Translations under genes and position numbers: made by a program
The notes under the pieces: model-generated
Databases searched by the model: none
Told to the model about the DNA's origin: nothing
What the model saw: the letters and a program-made list of their open reading frames with translations, nothing else
Part shown: positions 57,892 through 63,645 of the stretch, piece by piece
Layout of the letters: the number at the start of each line of letters is the position of its first letter
Position numbering within the stretch: position 1 is the first letter of the stretch
Source: Ricordea florida
Lineage: Eukaryota; Cnidaria; Anthozoa; Corallimorpharia; Ricordeidae
Direction: 5' to 3'
Assembly (NCBI GenBank): GCA_949710005.1
Contig: OX453283.1
Location: 22,795,704 to 22,859,703, forward strand
Length of the DNA: 64,000 bases

Positions 57892-60800
57892 CAATGCCTT
57901 TATTAGTGTAGTTCAAGTGGTCTGAAAACGAATGCTTGGAGCGGGTAGTCCTATTGACCAGATAAAATTGCCAGATGATAATGAGGCGAAGGTCCGGCTT
58001 TCAACTGTAACATGAAAACTCACTTGGAACAACTGCCTTGAGCCGACAACAAGTCGCACATTCTTCCATTGATTTCCTTGGTTTCCAGACAATGTCCACA
58101 TGGTGGAGGGTGTACCACTCACAAAACTCATCTTCACTGACAGAGTTCCAACACTGGAGCCGTACATATGGTACCAGAAGGACAACACGCACCTGGGGCC
58201 AGTTTGACCGATCCGTGGGGTCTTGAAGAGAGCTTTGTCATTGTATGATCCAGCAGAGCTCTCGGCATAAACGTACCATCCCGCCAATGTTCCTAATGAA
58301 CACAACAAAACTAACGTTGTAATCGAATTAACAATAAGATTATGAGCTCAAGATTTCTATGGGGTGATAGTTGATGAGGCCGAAAGCCGAATCAACTATC
58401 ACCTCATAGAAATCGAGAGCGAATAATCTAATTGTTTTAGTAAAAATCATAATAAACAAATCATGTGTCGGTGAAAAAAAAAAAACACCAAAATGCTTAA
58501 TCTTCCTGCGAAACTTAGCCAAAAGCGCCCATACGTCGCCATTTTGAAAACGATCTTCAACCAGGTGCTATCTAATGGCTGATAGTCTGCAGTAGCTCAG
58601 CCAATCAGATTGCGGCATTTGCATTAGTCTACGAGTCAAAAAAAAAAAAATTAATGCAAGGGAAAATGCCAAGAAAAACAATTCATGCAAAGAAGAAGGT
58701 AACAAAAAAAAATTCACGCAGAAGGAAGGTCCGATTGTGACTTTTTCACACGTAGTAAAAAAAAATCGTGCAGAGGGGTTCACCTGAAAAAAAAATTCCT
58801 GCACAAGCAGTGAGCGAAAAAAAAAATTCGTGCAAGCTGAAAATTCTCCCCCCCCCCATCACTTTTCTAATGGTCCGTCCCTTACTAATACAAAATAGTA
58901 ACGTAAAAGCGCAAAACGTAAATAGTAAAGGAAAAAACAAAAACTAAAAATAGCTTGAACGGGTCAACTTTACTTCGTTTCTGTAAGACTACTGGAAGTT
59001 AGCATCAAGCATAGTATGGCAGACTAGCTGATACAATTTAGTCGCCCTATCTAAGGATCACACCGGGGACACTATGCCAACATGGGCAAAAATGATACCC
59101 TATTTAAGGATCGAGAACCTCAAAAACCATACCCTATCCTGCGGCACATACCTGTATAGCCCATATATGGGAGTATCCCCTCCCCCCGGGACTATGATCG
59201 ACATCATCGTCACCTGGAAACCCTCTTCACTCTTTATTTCGGCTTAATTAATTCTTTGCCGGCCCCTTGGAAGCTGGCAATAAAAAGGACTCTTTCGCAC
59301 GTAGCGGAAAATGAAAACAACAGAACAAAAACTCCACTAAAAGCGTGTACGCTATTATGCTAAAAAATGTCGTCTTATCCCCAACCGCTGAGAGCAAAAT
59401 TATTAGATATGGTTTTACTCAAGATAATATTCAAAGAGTGTACGAACTACCTTGCCAGATAAAAAGTGACATAAAAACAACGTTTCAATGTAAGATTATT
59501 CATAATATTCTTCCAACAAAAGTCAGTCTCTTTAAAGCAAAAATATGTGAGGATGACATATGCCCACAATTTCTTGCTGACAAGCATTCCTTGGACCATA
59601 TGTTTTTGCGCTGTCAATTATTCTTTTGGGACTTATTCCAAACATGGTGGACTAGCAAAACTAAAGAAAATGTCACATTAACAGAGAGCATGATTCTGTA
59701 TGGAATTTTCGACAATAGAGAACACTTATACTCCTTGAATTACGCGCTTCTTATAGCAAAGTACTCCATATATAGTGGCTGCTTACAAGAAAAATAACCT
59801 TTGTTTTGACAGTTTTTTCACGCTTCTAAGAGAAAAAAAAATCAATATACTACGGGAAATTGCTGTTCATAACAACAACATTACAAAGTTCAAGACTATA
59901 TATAAATCTCTTTTGTAACTTTTTATTTTTCGTCCTTGTTGCTTTACTTTTCTTGTCTCTTCTTTTTTTACGTTTACCAACGCATAGATTTATGAAGTTG
60001 TGAAGTAATTAGGTTAATAAAAAAAATAAATACATTGTTGAGTAAGTAGATATTTATTACATGTTGTTAACTGTTTGTAAATTAAGAAAAACAAAGACAT
60101 CTTGGGCTACCTGAGGTATGGTCGACCGAGGGTCCAGTCCCTGGGGTTGCTGTGGCACCTTGCTGAGCCAGCCAGGTGTATGCCAAGGCGCGACGTGTCC
60201 GCGTGGGGTTTTCCACGTACCAGTTACAGAAGTCTCCACCGTCAAACGTACAGCGAGACTTGGCGCATTTGCCTTCGTCTGAAGCGTCTTGACAATCACT
60301 TCGGAAGTCACAGACCTGCAGAAAAGCGGGAACAAGAGACGTTGGTGACAACGCCGGCAACAATGCTGTCCTCAAGTCTGTTAAATAATATGTGCTTATT
60401 GACTAAGTGGGAGGGCCATACGGGAAAATAGTTCTCTTGAGGTCATAATGTACGTACGTCATAAACAAGAGCTAAATATTCCCGTCCGGCCTTCCCAATT
60501 AGTCAATAAGCATTTTATCATATGACCACCGACTAAGTTTTGAAAACTTCGAAAATTTGCTTTTATTCCAATTAGGAAGCGATAGCTTGGTGCGGGCGGG
60601 AAAAACCACAAAATTAGATCCTACAATAAAAACTTTCCTTTAATTATTCGAGTCAGAACAAGAATTTCGCAATTCATCGAAGAACGTGACTTATTGTCTT
60701 ATTTTATGTTGTTCCGTTGTTCAGTGCAACAAAGCCGAACAAGTGCACCAGGGTCGGACGGCTTTTTCCGGACCGGCTCACGTCAACCCGTCCGGCCTTA

Positions 60801-61020
60801 CACACGTCGGCTTTTACTATAGTTTTCTATCGGATTGCGCTAGCGAGGCCGGACGGGTCATATGATAATTATAAGTCGATCTATGCCTTAATGGGCACAA
60901 GTAACGCAAAAAAGAACGAGGCTAACATCCAGCCATCTTGCCCGAGAAAGTATGGTCAGGTCAGTATAAGACTTATTATTTGGCGAAACGATTTCGATGG
61001 AAATTACTTGTTTAGTTTCG

Positions 61021-61071
<51 letters not shown>

Positions 61072-63606
61072 TTGTGTGATTTCCATTTTGAAATCACACA
61101 GTTTTTTCGTAAATACTACTTATTTTTTATCTATTTCAGAAGCTTGGTTTTTGAAAAAGAGTGACTTTTAAAAAGGATGCGATTTAGAGCAAAAAATGGT
61201 GTAATTCGAGAGTAAATCACACTGCTATGGGCCAATCAAATTGCAGGGATCAACCGTGATTTCAAAATGGATGTAATAAAGCAATAACCACATTTTCCAC
61301 ACGTTTAACGGCGTAATAAACCACTCGGATGTTGGGAGAACACTAAAATTCTTCACGTTTTCGAAGTGTCCGTGAACAAGATTTAGACAGTTTACTGGTC
61401 GAGGCTGTTCCAGAAAAGACAAAGTTTTGAACGACTAGTAGATTTATACTAAAACAATTAGATTATTCGCTCTCGATTTCTATGCGTGATAGTTGACTCG
61501 GGCTGCGCCCTCGTCAACTATCACGCGATAGAAATCTCGAGCTCATAATCTAATTGTTTAATAGAAAAACGAGTGAAAGTTTGGGAGAACGAAAAATGCT
61601 ATAACTCGATAGAAACACGAAGAACATGTTCTCTATTTCTTTTAGAAAACACCGCGACGAAAAAAAGGTAAACAGCTTTTTAATTTTGATGCCTAAAATG
61701 TAAATTCTCTTTGTACGCGTCATCATTACGTCAACAGCTCCTGCTAGTTCTGTGTTTCTATCGCGTCATAGAAACATGAATTCTAACCAATCAGCGGGCG
61801 TATTTTCTTAGGGGGACTGTTTTCTAAAAATACCTGTGTACTGAGAATACAGGCAGCTGGGCCTTGCTTGGCGCAGTTGAACTCGTAACTTCTACACTGG
61901 TGTGGTGCAGTGCTCGGAGGTCTGGCCGTGGGGGTGGGAGACGGGGCAGCTGGTAAATCTGTACTTAAGACTTTGCAGTAACGAGTGAAGGACACATCAT
62001 CAATACCAATATCACCAGTATAGCTGTCGCCTCGGACGCCTTCAATGATCACCTACCAAGAAAGAGTACTGTATTGAGGCCAGTGTCTGGAATGCAGTGT
62101 GACAGCATTAATTTAAAAGCTACTGTATTGTGTTACTGTTTGCTTGACTATTCGGTGCGGTTCTAATCTTCTCGTCCGTGTATTAAGCCATGCAGTGTGA
62201 CCATTCTTTGTAAAGCTACTGAACAGTACTGTACTGTGGTACTGTTTGTTTTACTATACAGTGTGGTTCTATCTCTTTCATCTGTGGATCAAACCATGCA
62301 GTGTGACCATTCTTTGTAAAGCTACTGAACAGTACTGTACTGTGGTACTGTTTGTTTTACTATACTGTGTGGTTCTATCTTTTTCATCTGTGGATCAAAC
62401 CATGCAGTGTGACCATTCTTTGTAAAGCTACTGAACAGTACTGTAACAGTGTAACATTGTTTTCGAAATCAACTGCACTATACTCCGCTACCACTTTCTG
62501 CAGTTCACAGCGTGATTCTAGCTGGTACTGTTAGCTTGATTATTCACTGTGGTTCAAATCTGGCACGAACGACAGAGTTGTTAATCCTTGACCAACCTGG
62601 AAATTCTTGGGCGATGAAAGAGGAATCACAGCTCTGTTCCACACGGCCCCTTGAGATCCTGTTTTGTTGAAAACCTTCTGTTGGGCAGTGCCGTTTCGAT
62701 AATACCTTAACAAAACGTTGAGTTTCTCAGCCGAATCACCGTACATGTGATAAAAGAACCTCAGTTTGCAATCCTTAGAGTTTGTCGACTGGAAGCTCCG
62801 GCTGACAAGCCAAGCTTTGTCACCGTACTTTCGTGGCCAAGAGGTTTCAATGTACATATAATAACCATCCTGCGTAGTGTGGTCAGACGGGGGCCCGGTG
62901 TTCCATGAAGAAGTTGCACCTAAAAGTAACACACTCATTGTCAACTAGTCTCTTTTCTTTTACCCCTACGTAGAACCAATATCAGGAAATTTTCTGTTTT
63001 CTATCAAGGCCCAAAGTTTTTAATTCACTTAATCCTGAGATTGCTTGTTCTTCTTCTCTCTCTTATTTTAAGAAAAAAAAAAAAACTTAAGGAATTGCTT
63101 ACAAGTAAGTATCAATTTCATAGTCATTTTATCTCACGTTTGTCGACATTGTTGTCGTAGCTTAATCTATCTTACGGTTCTTGTTTTGAGGAATCCTGAT
63201 TCTGTATAAGACTCGTGGTTTTATTCAGGATTACTGTTTCAAAATTCCTGTAATTATTCTTTCATAGTTTGTGTAATTTGGCAAATTATTATAAAGTAAA
63301 AATAAAATAGAATAGTCTGAGGCATGTTATGAGAATTGGTCTGGTTATACACTTGACATAAATAAAAGCATAAAAAATTGGGATCAATGTCAGTATCTGT
63401 CGGTCCACTGTCCACCTACCCCTCCCCTAACCAAGCAAGTTATAATAAATAAACAGTTAGCGTTAATGTTGGGTTAGGTACACAGTTGCCCAGATGCTAA
63501 CATTGATCCAAAAAGACCAGAAAAAAAGGCACATGGGAAAAGATTTTTTATTCTTAAGTCAGACAAACGAGTTCTTCACTAATTGCATTGCATAAATGTT
63601 TATTAC

Positions 63607-63645
<39 letters not shown>

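Noticed and set aside
57656..57925. Poly-Ile, poly-Ser, poly-Tyr and poly-Asp open frames
   Set aside because: Six-frame readings of the AAT/GAT microsatellite.
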